The notes beneath the pieces were generated by a model. It made no database searches, was not told the DNA's origin, and saw only the letters and a list, made by a program, of their open reading frames with translations. Below, in pieces: positions 8,785 to 16,466 of a DNA stretch of 34,556 nt. Made by a program: the position numbers and the translations under genes. Within the stretch, counting starts at the first letter, position 1. The number at the start of each line of letters is the position of its first letter. Origin of the DNA: an uncultured Sutterella sp. GTDB lineage: Bacteria; Pseudomonadota; Gammaproteobacteria; Burkholderiales; Burkholderiaceae_F. Where the stretch lies: positions 1 through 34,556 of the forward strand of contig CAAGKD010000075.1 in NCBI GenBank assembly GCA_900770335.1, given 5' to 3'.

Positions 8785-8803
8785 CGGGAGCGGAGGGCTC
8801 CCG
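8785..8803 (+). other. hairpin after ybaL
   Basis: CGGGAGC and GCTCCCG form a perfect 7-bp stem with a GGAGG loop immediately after the ybaL stop. No T-run follows, so termination is uncertain. A -10-like TAAACT (8817-8822) follows and may belong to rmuC. Confidence 0.45.
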
Positions 8804-8866
8804 CCGGAGGCGAGGCTAAACTTGCCGGCGTCGCAAACCGCCCTTTCCCCCTTCCACCCTTCGGCC

Positions 8867-10306
8867 ATGACCCTCTCCCCCTCGACGCTTCTTCTCGCGC
8901 TCATCGCCCTCAACGCGCTGCTTCTCATTGCCGTCGCCGCGCTCGCCATCGTGACGCTTCGCGGCCGGCGGGCCCGGGAGGAGGCGCTTGCGGCGCGCGA
9001 CGAGGCCGGCGACGCCCTCGTCGAGGCGCTCTCGGCCGCGCAGCGCGATCTCGCCGCCCGGATCGCCCAGACCGACGCCCGCCTCACGGCCGGCATCAAC
9101 GGACTTGTCAATTACGTCGCCGCCGAGGAGAAGCGCTCGGCCGCGTCGGTCGAGCGCTTCTCGAGCGCCGCCCGCGCGGACCTCGCCCGCATGAACGACA
9201 CGCTCGCGCGGGAGTTCCTCAGCCTTCAGGGCATGGTCGACGCGCGCTTCGCAAAGGTCCTTGAGACCAATGCCGGCGCCGCGGAGGGGCTCGGGCGGCG
9301 CCTCGACGAGGCGCTCGAGCGCGTGCGCCTCGAGAACGCCGGCAAGCTCGAGGCGATGCGCGCGACCGTGGAGGAAAAGCTCGACCGCACGCTCTCGGAG
9401 CGCCTTGCGACGAGCTTCCGGCGCGTCGACGAGAAGCTCGGGCTCGTCGAGTCCGGGCTCGGGGAGATGCGCCGCATGGCGCAGAGCGTCACGCGCCTGC
9501 AGAACGTTCTTGCGAACGTCAAGACCCGAGGCACGTTCGGCGAGGTGCAGCTCGCAGCGATCCTGGAGGAAGTTCTCTCGCCGGGGCAGTTCGCCGCGCA
9601 GGTGCGGCTCGATCCGAAGTCCGCCGAGCGCGTCGACTTCGCGATCCGGCTGCCCGGCCGGAGCGACGAGGCGCCCTGCTGGCTTCCCGTTGACTCGAAG
9701 TTTCCGCTCGAGGACTGGGAGGCGCTCGAGCAGGCCGAGCGCGAGGGCGACCAGGACGCCGCGGCCGCGGCGAGAAAGGCCTTGGAGCGGGCGATCCTCA
9801 GGCAGGCGAAGTCGATCCGCGACAAGTACGTGCGGCCTCCGGTCACGACCGAGTTCGCGGTGATGTTCCTGCCCTCGGAGGGCCTCTACGCGGAGGTTCT
9901 CCGGATCCCGGGGCTCGCCGACCGGCTGCAGCGCGAGCTGCGGATCACCCCCGCGGGCCCCACGGTCGTGACGGCGCTTCTGAACAGTCTCCTCATGGGC
10001 TTCATGACGCTCGCCATGGAGCGCAGGAGCGGCGAGGTCTGGCGGATCCTCACGGAAGTCAAGCGCGAGTTCGGCGCCTTCATCCGCCAGTTCGAGGTCG
10101 TCGAGCGCAAGTTCCGCGAGGCGCAGAGCTCGCTCGAGCAGATGTCCGTGAGGAGCCGCTCGATGGGCTCGCGCATGCAGGCGATCGAGTCGCTCGCCGA
10201 CGGAGCGGCCGAGCCGCGGCGGCCTTCGCTCGGCGAGCCTCTCTCACAATCCGTCCCGGAGTCCGCTGCAGACTGCTCGGAGCGCTCCGAGCGCGCCCAG
10301 GCCTGA
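8867..10306 (+). CDS. rmuC: DNA recombination protein RmuC
   Basis: A 479-aa RmuC homologue, close to the E. coli length of 475. An N-terminal membrane anchor (about residues 7-30) is followed by a long alpha-helical, coiled-coil-prone segment rich in Ala/Glu/Arg/Leu to about residue 205. The conserved RmuC domain follows (NVKTRGTFGEVQLAAILEEV, then DSKFPLEDWEAL and YVRPPVTTEFAVMFLPSEGL). The domain is predicted to have an endonuclease-like fold, and RmuC limits inversions at short inverted repeats. I placed the start at ATG 8867, since the membrane helix begins just after it; a TTG at 8822 would add 15 residues. The gene ends 29 nt before the convergent ABC permease stop. Confidence 0.92.
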   Translation: MTLSPSTLLLALIALNALLLIAVAALAIVTLRGRRAREEALAARDEAGDALVEALSAAQRDLAARIAQTDARLTAGINGLVNYVAAEEKRSAASVERFSSAARADLARMNDTLAREFLSLQGMVDARFAKVLETNAGAAEGLGRRLDEALERVRLENAGKLEAMRATVEEKLDRTLSERLATSFRRVDEKLGLVESGLGEMRRMAQSVTRLQNVLANVKTRGTFGEVQLAAILEEVLSPGQFAAQVRLDPKSAERVDFAIRLPGRSDEAPCWLPVDSKFPLEDWEALEQAEREGDQDAAAAARKALERAILRQAKSIRDKYVRPPVTTEFAVMFLPSEGLYAEVLRIPGLADRLQRELRITPAGPTVVTALLNSLLMGFMTLAMERRSGEVWRILTEVKREFGAFIRQFEVVERKFREAQSSLEQMSVRSRSMGSRMQAIESLADGAAEPRRPSLGEPLSQSVPESAADCSERSERAQA

Positions 10307-10335
10307 GCCCGCTACGCTTCTGTTCAGTTCTTGCT

Positions 10336-11097
10336 TCAATCCCGGTCCGTGAGCCACCCGCAGAAGGCGCGCTCAAGAAGTCCGATCGCGGCGTAGAGCA
10401 TGAGGCCGAGCACGCTGATCCCTAGGATGCCGATGAACATCCGCTCGATGTCGCCCATTCCCCAGGCGTCCATGATGAGCCAGCCGAGCCCGGCGTCCGT
10501 AGCGAAGCTCTCCGCAAGGAAGAGCACGGCCATCGCCGTGCCCGAGGCGGCCTTGAGGGACGTGAAGAGCGCCGGCAGGGCCGCGGGCAGCCACACGTGG
10601 CGCATCCGCTCGAGGCGCGTCGCCCCCATCGAGCGCATGACGAGCTCGTAGGCCGGATCAAGCGCGAGCGCGGACTCGCGCACGACGACGAGGATCTGAA
10701 AGCCCGTCGCCAGGGCGATGAGCAGCACCCGCGAGAGGTCTCCGAGCCCGAACGCCGTGAAGAAGACCGGCAGAAGAACGATCTTCGGCAGGGGCAGCGT
10801 GATGAAGGTGAGGGGCGCGCCGATCCAGTCGGCCTTGCGCCAGTGCCCGAGGAGCAGCCCGAGCGGGAAGCCCGTCGCGACCGCGAGGAGCACGGCCTGC
10901 GCGAGGCGCAGGGCCGAGGCGAGCGCGTGCCGCAGGTATTCCGGCGTGAAGAGGGCCTTGCCGAATCCGCTGAGGGCATTGACGGGATCGGGCAGGATCG
11001 CCGGCCCCAGGGAGGCGGCTGCGGCCGCCCAGAGGGCGACGAGAAGGAGCGTCGCGACGGCGTAGCGCGCGGCGAGGCTCAGAAAAGGCTTTTTCAT
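10336..11097 (-). CDS. SsuC/TauC-like ABC transporter permease
   Basis: A 253-aa permease of the binding-protein-dependent transport family (BPD_transp_1) with about six spans. The EAA-type cytoplasmic loop is clear (LDPAYELVMRSMGATRLERM, about residues 155-175), and the C-terminal part (FATDAGLGWLIMDAW) is typical of nitrate/sulfonate/taurine-type permeases. The start at 11097 has AGGAGG a few bases upstream, inside the end of the ATPase gene. The ATPase stop is 5 nt away, so the two genes are coupled. No periplasmic binding protein of the SsuA/NMT1 class is present in the window. Substrate is unknown; sulfonates, nitrate, thiamine precursors and related small molecules are known for the family. 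Confidence 0.9.
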   Translation of the reverse strand: MKKPFLSLAARYAVATLLLVALWAAAAASLGPAILPDPVNALSGFGKALFTPEYLRHALASALRLAQAVLLAVATGFPLGLLLGHWRKADWIGAPLTFITLPLPKIVLLPVFFTAFGLGDLSRVLLIALATGFQILVVVRESALALDPAYELVMRSMGATRLERMRHVWLPAALPALFTSLKAASGTAMAVLFLAESFATDAGLGWLIMDAWGMGDIERMFIGILGISVLGLMLYAAIGLLERAFCGWLTDRD

Positions 11098-11102
11098 GGG
11101 CG

Positions 11103-11921
11103 TCAGTCCTCCTGCGGGGCGGCGCGCCTCAGGGTCGCGTGGATGCGCCGCGCGACCTCCGCGAAGACGGGCGACTCGCGGTCCGCGCCTTCTTCCGGGC
11201 GCCAGGCGGGGTTCTCGAAGAAGTCGAGGATCCGTCCCGGGCGCGCCGCGAGCAGGAGCACGTGCGAGCCCAGGAACACCGCCTCGCTGATGTCGTGCGT
11301 GACGAAGAGCATCGTGAGGCGCCGCTTCGTTCTCATGCGGGCGAGAAGGTCTTGCAGGCGCTCGCGCCGGAGGGCGTCGAGCGCCGAGAAGGGCTCGTCC
11401 ATGAAGAGCGCCTCGGGCCGGGCGATGAGGGCGCGGCCGAGCGCCAGGCGCTGGCGCTGGCCGCCCGAGAGCCGGGCGGGATGGCGGTCGGCGAGCCCGT
11501 CGAGCCCGAGCTCGGCGAGCATCTGCGCGACGAGGCGGCTGGCCTCTTCGCCGGGCGCGCGCGTGTTGGCGAGCCGGAACGGGAGCTCGAGGTTCTCCCG
11601 GACGGTCTTCCAGGGGAAAAGCCCGAGCGTCTGCCACACGAAGCTCGAATGGGGGCGCGCGACCGCTTCGCCCGACTCCGAGCGCCAGATCACGGACCCC
11701 GATGCGGCGGGCAGGAGCCCCGCGAGCGTTCTGAGAAGCGTGGACTTGCCGCACCCGGACTCGCCCGCGATCGCGAGCGAGGCGCCCGCGGGAAGCGTGA
11801 AGGAGACGCCGGAGAGGACGTCCTCAGCTCCGTAGCCCGCGCGCAGATCCCGGACCTCCAGCCCGGCCGGACCGCTTGCGCCGGGGGAATTCGCCCGCCG
11901 ACTCTTCTGCTCCTCGCTCAT
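11103..11921 (-). CDS. SsuB/TauB-like ABC transporter ATP-binding protein
   Basis: A 272-aa ATPase with Walker A GESGCGKS (residues 53-60), signature LSGGQRQRLALGRA, Walker B ALFMDEPFSALD and the switch-histidine block LFVTHDISEAVFLG. This is the nitrate/sulfonate importer type. The frame is open upstream to 12035, but I chose ATG 11921 because AAAGGA lies at the right distance and the upstream residues look like non-coding GC-rich sequence. It forms a two-gene operon with the permease that follows. The upstream gap to the divergent protease gene contains a 7-bp dyad (12022-12042). Confidence 0.92.
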   Translation of the reverse strand: MSEEQKSRRANSPGASGPAGLEVRDLRAGYGAEDVLSGVSFTLPAGASLAIAGESGCGKSTLLRTLAGLLPAASGSVIWRSESGEAVARPHSSFVWQTLGLFPWKTVRENLELPFRLANTRAPGEEASRLVAQMLAELGLDGLADRHPARLSGGQRQRLALGRALIARPEALFMDEPFSALDALRRERLQDLLARMRTKRRLTMLFVTHDISEAVFLGSHVLLLAARPGRILDFFENPAWRPEEGADRESPVFAEVARRIHATLRRAAPQED

Positions 11922-12021
11922 GCCGCCATCCTTTTCCAAAGAGATGCGCGCGTCCGGGAAGGCCCGTGACGCGCGCCTGAGGCAACAATTCTGCACGATT
12001 TCGCGGCCTCGCAAGCGCCTG

Positions 12022-12042
12022 AGGCGCCGCGTCACGGCGCCT
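12022..12042. promoter_or_regulatory. dyad in the divergent gap between ABC ATPase and site-2 protease
   Basis: AGGCGCC (12022-12028) and GGCGCCT (12036-12042) are perfect inverted arms 7 nt apart, giving a 21-bp dyad about 100 bp upstream of the ABC operon and about 120 bp upstream of the protease. A -10-like TAAGAT (12052-12057) lies next to it on the plus strand. It could be an operator, but GC-rich dyads also arise by chance. Confidence 0.35.
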
Positions 12043-12077
12043 GCGGTTCGATAAGATGACGCGATTCATGCGGCGCG

Positions 12078-12111
12078 CTTCGACGCCTTCCGTCCGCGGG
12101 AGGCGTCGAAG
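12078..12111 (+). other. 11-bp perfect hairpin upstream of the site-2 protease gene
   Basis: CTTCGACGCCT (12078-12088) and AGGCGTCGAAG (12101-12111) are perfectly complementary across a 12-nt loop. It lies just after the possible -10 at 12052 and would be in the 5' leader, or overlap an alternative upstream start. No T-run follows, so it is more likely a leader structure than a terminator. Confidence 0.55.
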
Positions 12112-12159
12112 GGCGCGCCCGGCATGCGCCCGAACAGAATCTCATTTCTTCCAACACCG

Positions 12160-12816
12160 ATGGACAGTCTCTCCCACGCGATCCAGCTCGTCTGCGTCTA
12201 CGCCATCCCGCTCATCTTCGCGATCACGCTCCATGAGTCGGCCCACGGCTGGGCCGCCGCGAAGCTCGGCGACCCGACGGCGACCCGATGGGGCCGCGTC
12301 ACGCTCAATCCCATCCCGCACATCGACCCGGTCGGCACGATCGCCGTGCCGGGGGCGCTCCTTCTGATGTCCGCGCTCTTCGGCTCAGGGGGGCTGCTCT
12401 TCGGGTGGGCCAAGCCCGTTCCGATCAACCCGAACTACTTTCGCAATCCCGTGCGCGGCATGATGATCACCGCGATCGCGGGCCCGGCCTCGAACGCCCT
12501 GCAGATGCTCGCCTGGGCGGTGCTTCTGAAGCTCCTCGTCGCCGTCGGCGTCTACGACCGCTTCGCGCTCTCGGTCTGCACGGCGGGCATCAACGTCAAC
12601 CTGATGCTGATGGCCTTCAACCTCATCCCGATTCCGCCCCTGGACGGCGGGCGCATCGTGCGCGGGCTCCTGCCCGCGCGGGCGGGCGAGGCCTATGACC
12701 GGATCGAGCCCTACGGGATGTTCATCCTTCTCATCCTCATGGTGGGCGGCGGCCTCACCTTCTTCGTGCGGCCCTTCCTGATGTTCGGCGAGCTGCTCGT
12801 CAACCTCGTGCTCTGA
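12160..12816 (+). CDS. site-2 protease family (M50) membrane metalloprotease
   Basis: A 218-aa inner-membrane protein with about five to six spans. The zinc-protease signature HESAH is at residues 25-29 in the first membrane segment; the second conserved motif, with a catalytic aspartate, is in NLIPIPPLDGGR (about residues 154-165). NPIPHIDPVGT follows the first motif, as usual in compact prokaryotic family members. I chose ATG 12160; an ATG at 12124 in the same frame would add 12 residues outside the family region. Substrate is unknown. The methyltransferase starts 29 nt after the stop. In many Burkholderiales, as I recall, this gene sits in a conserved block with trpS, a methyltransferase, dapA and bamC. 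Confidence 0.9.
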   Translation: MDSLSHAIQLVCVYAIPLIFAITLHESAHGWAAAKLGDPTATRWGRVTLNPIPHIDPVGTIAVPGALLLMSALFGSGGLLFGWAKPVPINPNYFRNPVRGMMITAIAGPASNALQMLAWAVLLKLLVAVGVYDRFALSVCTAGINVNLMLMAFNLIPIPPLDGGRIVRGLLPARAGEAYDRIEPYGMFILLILMVGGGLTFFVRPFLMFGELLVNLVL

Positions 12817-12845
12817 CGCAACGCGCCGCCGGAAAGGAGAAAGCC

Positions 12846-13439
12846 ATGCCTGAAGGCACGATCTGCAGGAATCCCGAGGGCGGGTGCCTCGCGCTCCCCT
12901 CGCCCTGGGTGCGGCGATTCCTTCCCCTCGTTCCGAGGGGCGCGAGCGTCCTCGACCTCGCCTGCGGGGAGGGGCGGCACACGGGGCTGCTGCTTCTCAA
13001 GGGCTTTCGCGTCACGGCCGCGGACATCGACACAAGCTGGGTCGAGCCCCTCGCCGGGACGCCCGGCCTCACGATCGAGCGCCATGACCTCGAGGGCGCC
13101 CCCTGGCCCTGGGCGCCCGGGACGTTCGACGCGATCGTCGTCACGAACTACCTCCACCGCCCGCACTTCCCGCACTGCTTTGAGTCCCTGAGGCCCGGCG
13201 GCGTCTTCATCCTCGAGACCTTCACGAACGAGAACACGCGCCTCTGGGGGCGGCCGAGGAACCCCGACCACTATCTCCTTGCGGGCGAGCTCATCGAGAT
13301 CACGCCCCCGGTCGCGCGGATCGTCGCGTACGAAGAGGGCCTCACCGAGCGCAATTTCGGCGTCGAGCGCATCGTCTGGCGGCGCCCGGCGGCGGGCATG
13401 GGGCCGCGCGATGCGGGCGGGGCGGCGCGGCTGCCCTGA
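12846..13439 (+). CDS. class I SAM-dependent methyltransferase
   Basis: A 197-aa Rossmann-fold methyltransferase. Motif I is VLDLACGEGRH (about residues 35-45), followed by TAADID (motif II, binding the ribose hydroxyls of SAM) and a later block FDAIVVTNYLHR (motif IV region). The sequence resembles the TehB/UbiE-like small methyltransferases found next to dapA-bamC in betaproteobacteria. The ribosome-binding site GGAAAGGAG is 5-13 nt upstream of ATG 12846. Substrate cannot be told from sequence. Confidence 0.88.
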   Translation: MPEGTICRNPEGGCLALPSPWVRRFLPLVPRGASVLDLACGEGRHTGLLLLKGFRVTAADIDTSWVEPLAGTPGLTIERHDLEGAPWPWAPGTFDAIVVTNYLHRPHFPHCFESLRPGGVFILETFTNENTRLWGRPRNPDHYLLAGELIEITPPVARIVAYEEGLTERNFGVERIVWRRPAAGMGPRDAGGAARLP

Positions 13440-13519
13440 GCTGCCCCGGGGGCCGCGCGCCCCGAATGTGAGCGCCTGTTTCCGCCTCTCGGGCCCGCTC
13501 ATCCCGCGCGGCCGCTCTT

Positions 13520-13528
13520 TGATAGAAT
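13520..13528 (+). promoter_or_regulatory. extended -10 promoter upstream of bamC
   Basis: TG-A-TAGAAT is an extended -10 element followed by an AT-rich run in otherwise very GC-rich DNA. No good -35 is visible, as is common with extended -10 promoters. The implied start near 13535 leaves a leader of about 105 nt before bamC. Confidence 0.5.
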
Positions 13529-13640
13529 TTTTCGATCCTCGCCGGGGCCCCGGCGGGCGGCCTTCGGAGCGCGTCTCCCGGGGGGCGGCCCGCGCGAACG
13601 GGATGCCGCCGACGCCTTCCACTCTTGGATTAGATTACGA

Positions 13641-14816
13641 ATGTCCCTGCGCGCGTTACGCCTCGCCGCCGCCATCGCGACGGCTGCCTCCCTGTCGGGC
13701 TGCTCCTTCCTCGGCATTGACTTCACCAATGACAAGGTGCAGTACGAATCCTCCAACTCGCGTGCGAACCTTGAGATCCCGCCCGATCTCACGCCCCTGA
13801 AGAACGACGACCGCTTTCAGGTCCCCGCCCGTCCGGGCGTGATCAGCGCCAACGCGGAGGCCGCGCGCGCCGAGGCCGCCGCCGAGGCGGCCAACCCCTC
13901 GACCGCCTCGAGCATCGTCCCGTCCACCGAGCGCGTGAAGGTGATGCGCGACGGCGCCGAGCGCTGGCTGCGCGTCCAGGCCTCGCCCGAGCAGCTCTGG
14001 CCGGTCGTGCAGGACTTCTGGCCCTCCGTGGGCCTCGTCGTGCGCAACCAGAACGCGAAGACGGGCTACATGGAGACGGAGTGGGCCGAGAACAAGGCCA
14101 AGCTCCCGCAGGACATCATCCGCCGCACGATCGGCAAGGTCATCGACTTCGCGTACTCCACGGGCGAGCAGGACCAGTACCGCACCCGCATGGAGCGCAA
14201 CGACGACGGCACGACGGACATCTTCATCACCCACCGCTCGATGGTCGAGGTGGTGACGGGCGCGCAGAAGGAGAGCACCCTCTGGCAGCCCGGTCCGGCT
14301 GATCCGACGATGGAGGCCGAGATGCTCCAGCGCCTCGCGCTTCGCATCGAGAGCGAGTTCACCCCCGATTCGTCCGCCAAGGAGAACGACGCCGCCGAAA
14401 GGCAGGTCGCCGCCCAGTTCAAGGACGAGCCCGTCGCGACGCGCGCGACGGTCGAGAACGGCTCGGACGGCAAGGCCGCCGCGGTCGTGCTCACGGACGG
14501 CTTCGACCAGGCCTGGCGCCGCGTCGGCCTCGTGCTCGACCGCATGGGCTTCGAGCAGACGGACCGCGACCGCACCGCCGGCTGGGTGCTCGTGCGCTAT
14601 CTCGACCCGGCCTACGAGGAGGCCGAGAAGGCCAAGCGCGGGTTCTTCACGAATCTCTTCAGCTCCGACGCCGCGATCGAGGCCCCGAGCTACCGCATCC
14701 ACCTCGCGGGCGAGGGCGCGCAGACGCGCATCACGGTCCAGGGTCCCGACGGCATGCCTGACGAGACGGGCGTCGCCCCGACGATCCTGGGGCTGCTCGC
14801 CGAGCAGCTCCGCTGA
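13641..14816 (+). CDS. bamC: outer membrane protein assembly factor BamC (NlpB)
   Basis: A 391-aa lipoprotein with lipobox LSGC (C21). The conserved N-terminal unstructured segment that binds BamD is visible (YESSNSRANLEIPPDLTPL), followed by two helix-grip domains (about residues 90-215 and 270-390). BamC is an accessory subunit of the BAM complex that inserts beta-barrel proteins into the outer membrane, so this is a Gram-negative cell. It is somewhat longer than the E. coli protein (344 aa), partly from an Ala-rich insert near residues 70-95. Usually the gene follows dapA; here it follows a methyltransferase with a 201-nt gap and its own likely promoter. Confidence 0.93.
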   Translation: MSLRALRLAAAIATAASLSGCSFLGIDFTNDKVQYESSNSRANLEIPPDLTPLKNDDRFQVPARPGVISANAEAARAEAAAEAANPSTASSIVPSTERVKVMRDGAERWLRVQASPEQLWPVVQDFWPSVGLVVRNQNAKTGYMETEWAENKAKLPQDIIRRTIGKVIDFAYSTGEQDQYRTRMERNDDGTTDIFITHRSMVEVVTGAQKESTLWQPGPADPTMEAEMLQRLALRIESEFTPDSSAKENDAAERQVAAQFKDEPVATRATVENGSDGKAAAVVLTDGFDQAWRRVGLVLDRMGFEQTDRDRTAGWVLVRYLDPAYEEAEKAKRGFFTNLFSSDAAIEAPSYRIHLAGEGAQTRITVQGPDGMPDETGVAPTILGLLAEQLR

Positions 14817-14852
14817 CGCGGCGCTCCCGCAAGCTGACTCGAGTCCGCACCG

Positions 14853-15194
14853 ATGTCGCTGCTCACGCGCCTTCTGAACGCGGCGGGCCTGCACACGCAG
14901 GCCGAGCTTGACGCCGCCCGCGCGCAGGGCCGGTCAGACCGGTCAGCCCGGGCGGGTCAGGAGACGCAGGCGGGGCGGACGGAGAGCGGCGCGTCCGGCT
15001 CCGACGCCGCGCCGGCGGACTCGCCCGCTGCGCGGATCCTCAGGAGCATCGAGCTCGACCTTCCGGAGCTTTCCGTCGCCCTGCAGAGCCAGGTGAAGGC
15101 CCAGGGCGTCGCCAAGCTCATGAAGCTGCGCGACAAGGGCGAGCTCTCGGCGGAGGAGTTCGAGCGCTGGAAGCGCCGGATCCTCTCGCTCTGA
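14853..15194 (+). CDS. small hypothetical protein with SHOCT-like C-terminus
   Basis: A 113-aa protein. An N-terminal amphipathic segment (about 1-25) precedes a low-complexity Gly/Ser/Ala/Arg linker (about 26-60). The C-terminal helical part ends KLMKLRDKGELSAEEFERWK, which resembles the short SHOCT helix pair (LxxLxxxGxIoxEEFxxxK). It lies 36 nt after bamC and 8 nt before the DUF805-like gene, same strand, so probably co-transcribed. Function is unknown. Confidence 0.65.
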   Translation: MSLLTRLLNAAGLHTQAELDAARAQGRSDRSARAGQETQAGRTESGASGSDAAPADSPAARILRSIELDLPELSVALQSQVKAQGVAKLMKLRDKGELSAEEFERWKRRILSL

Positions 15195-15202
15195 GGTCCG
15201 GA

Positions 15203-15634
15203 GTGTCCGCGACGCCGCTCGGCAGCCCCTCCGGGTCCGCATGGATCACAGGGCTTGCGCTCCTCGGGCACCTCGTCCTTCGCATCTACGATCCCCGACG
15301 GCGCGACGGGCGCCTCGCCTTTCTCCGGGGTCTCTTCGTCTGGGCCCTGCTCGGGGGGTGCGCCTATGCGCTCATCGATCCGATCGCGGACGCCGAGTGG
15401 ATCTCCGACCGGGCCCTCTGCGCGATCGCTTCGCTCTACGCCGCGCTTTCGGGCTTCTGGATGGCGGCGCTTCTCGCGCTCTGCGCGCGGCGCGCCCATG
15501 ACCTCGGGCTTTCGGGCGCCTGGGCGCTCATCGTTGCGGCGCCGGGCGCCAACGCGTTCTTTCTTCTTCTCGCGCTCGCTCTGCCGGGCCGCGCCGTCGC
15601 GCGCGACCTGTGGCCCGAGAGCGGGCGGGAGTGA
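15203..15634 (+). CDS. DUF805-like small integral membrane protein
   Basis: A 143-aa protein with about four membrane spans. The block ARRAHDLGLSGAWALI (about residues 94-109) matches the DUF805 hallmark RRLHDxGxSGWW, and the region RRDGRLAFLRGLFVW resembles the family's N-terminal GRxxRxxFW motif. The start is GTG at 15203, 8 nt after the previous stop; a later start would remove the first span. The stop codon lies inside a perfect 14-bp palindrome. Function is unknown for the family. Confidence 0.72.
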   Translation: MSATPLGSPSGSAWITGLALLGHLVLRIYDPRRRDGRLAFLRGLFVWALLGGCAYALIDPIADAEWISDRALCAIASLYAALSGFWMAALLALCARRAHDLGLSGAWALIVAAPGANAFFLLLALALPGRAVARDLWPESGRE

Positions 15635-15644
15635 TTCGAATCAC
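15631..15644. promoter_or_regulatory. perfect 14-bp palindrome upstream of the SlyD-like gene
   Basis: GTGATTCGAATCAC is a perfect palindrome with no spacer. It contains the stop codon of the DUF805-like gene and lies 64 bp before the SlyD-like start, next to an AT-rich CAGAATTT. An operator role is possible but unproven. Confidence 0.35.
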
Positions 15645-15707
15645 AGAATTTGCGCGGGCGCGCTCCGGCTTTTCTTGAACGGGCGCTCCGCATGGAGGCA
15701 TCAGCAA

Positions 15708-16340
15708 ATGGCAGAGGCAATCCGCAAGGGCATGCTCGTCACGCTTTCGGTCGTGATGGCGGACATGTCGGGAACGACGCTCGAGGAGACGCCCCCCGAG
15801 GGCATCGGCTACCTGCACGGCAACGGGGATATCTTCCCGAGGCTCGAGCAGGCGCTCGAAGGGCGCTTCGCGGGCGAGGGATTCACGATCCATCTCGAGC
15901 CCGAGGAGGCCTTCGGCGAGTATGACGCCGAGGCGATCCGGCTCATTCCTCTCGCGAACTTCGCGCACCCCGAGGCGCTCGAGGCCGGCGCGGTCGTCGA
16001 CGAGGTTCCGGGCGAAGCCCCCGACGGACGCGTCTGGCGCGTGACGGACATGGCCGAGGACATGGTCGTGCTCGAGGCCAACCATCCCCTCGCGGGCGTG
16101 GGCCTGCAGTTCGCGATCAAGGTGCTCGACGTCGTCGAGCCCACCGAGGCCGAGCTCGAGGCGATGGAGGACGACGGCGCGCCTTCGCTCGTTCCGCCCT
16201 TCCTCAAGGTCGCGGACCGGATCGTGAGCGAGGACGACGAGGACGACATCCCCTACGGGGACGTGGACGGCGGCGCCGCGGCCGGGCCCGACGACTCGTC
16301 GATGGCGCGCCTCGCCAGGCCCCCGCGCATCGTGCGCTGA
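15708..16340 (+). CDS. SlyD-like FKBP-type peptidyl-prolyl isomerase
   Basis: A 210-aa FKBP of the SlyD class, which catalyses cis-trans isomerisation at proline bonds and assists folding. The FKBP core has HGNGDIFPRLEQALEG (37-52), EEAFGEYD (66-73) and NHPLAG (125-130), with the chaperone insert-in-flap domain between about 72 and 124. The C-terminal tail (about 150-210) is acidic, Pro/Asp/Glu-rich and lacks the His/Cys-rich nickel-binding extension of enterobacterial SlyD. The start at 15708 is supported by GGAGG about 11 nt upstream; an open frame further upstream is a shadow of the DUF805-like gene. Confidence 0.92.
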   Translation: MAEAIRKGMLVTLSVVMADMSGTTLEETPPEGIGYLHGNGDIFPRLEQALEGRFAGEGFTIHLEPEEAFGEYDAEAIRLIPLANFAHPEALEAGAVVDEVPGEAPDGRVWRVTDMAEDMVVLEANHPLAGVGLQFAIKVLDVVEPTEAELEAMEDDGAPSLVPPFLKVADRIVSEDDEDDIPYGDVDGGAAAGPDDSSMARLARPPRIVR

Positions 16341-16401
16341 GAACGCGCTCGCCGGCAGGCGCGGCGTCCGGCCCTGGCGCGGGCGGCGTGAGCGCAGGAG
16401 C

Positions 16402-16444
16402 GAAGAAGCCGCCCCGGGAGAGATTCCCGCAGGGGGGCTTCTTC
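16402..16444. terminator. long hairpin between convergent SlyD-like and YuiF-like genes
   Basis: GAAGAAGCC (16402-16410) pairs with GGCTTCTTC (16436-16444). The stem continues as CCCC/GGGG with one bulged G, and a nested GGGA/TCCC hairpin (16416-16428) fills the loop. It lies between the two converging stops (16340 and 16467). There is little T-run on either side, so it may act as a bidirectional terminator or transcript end stabiliser. Confidence 0.6.
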
Positions 16445-16466
16445 ATTGGAGCGGAGTCCGGCCGCG

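Noticed and set aside
8822..8866. Upstream TTG start for RmuC
   Set aside because: The added 15 residues are not family-like, and the ATG at 8867 directly precedes the membrane anchor; the -10-like TAAACT also overlaps this stretch.
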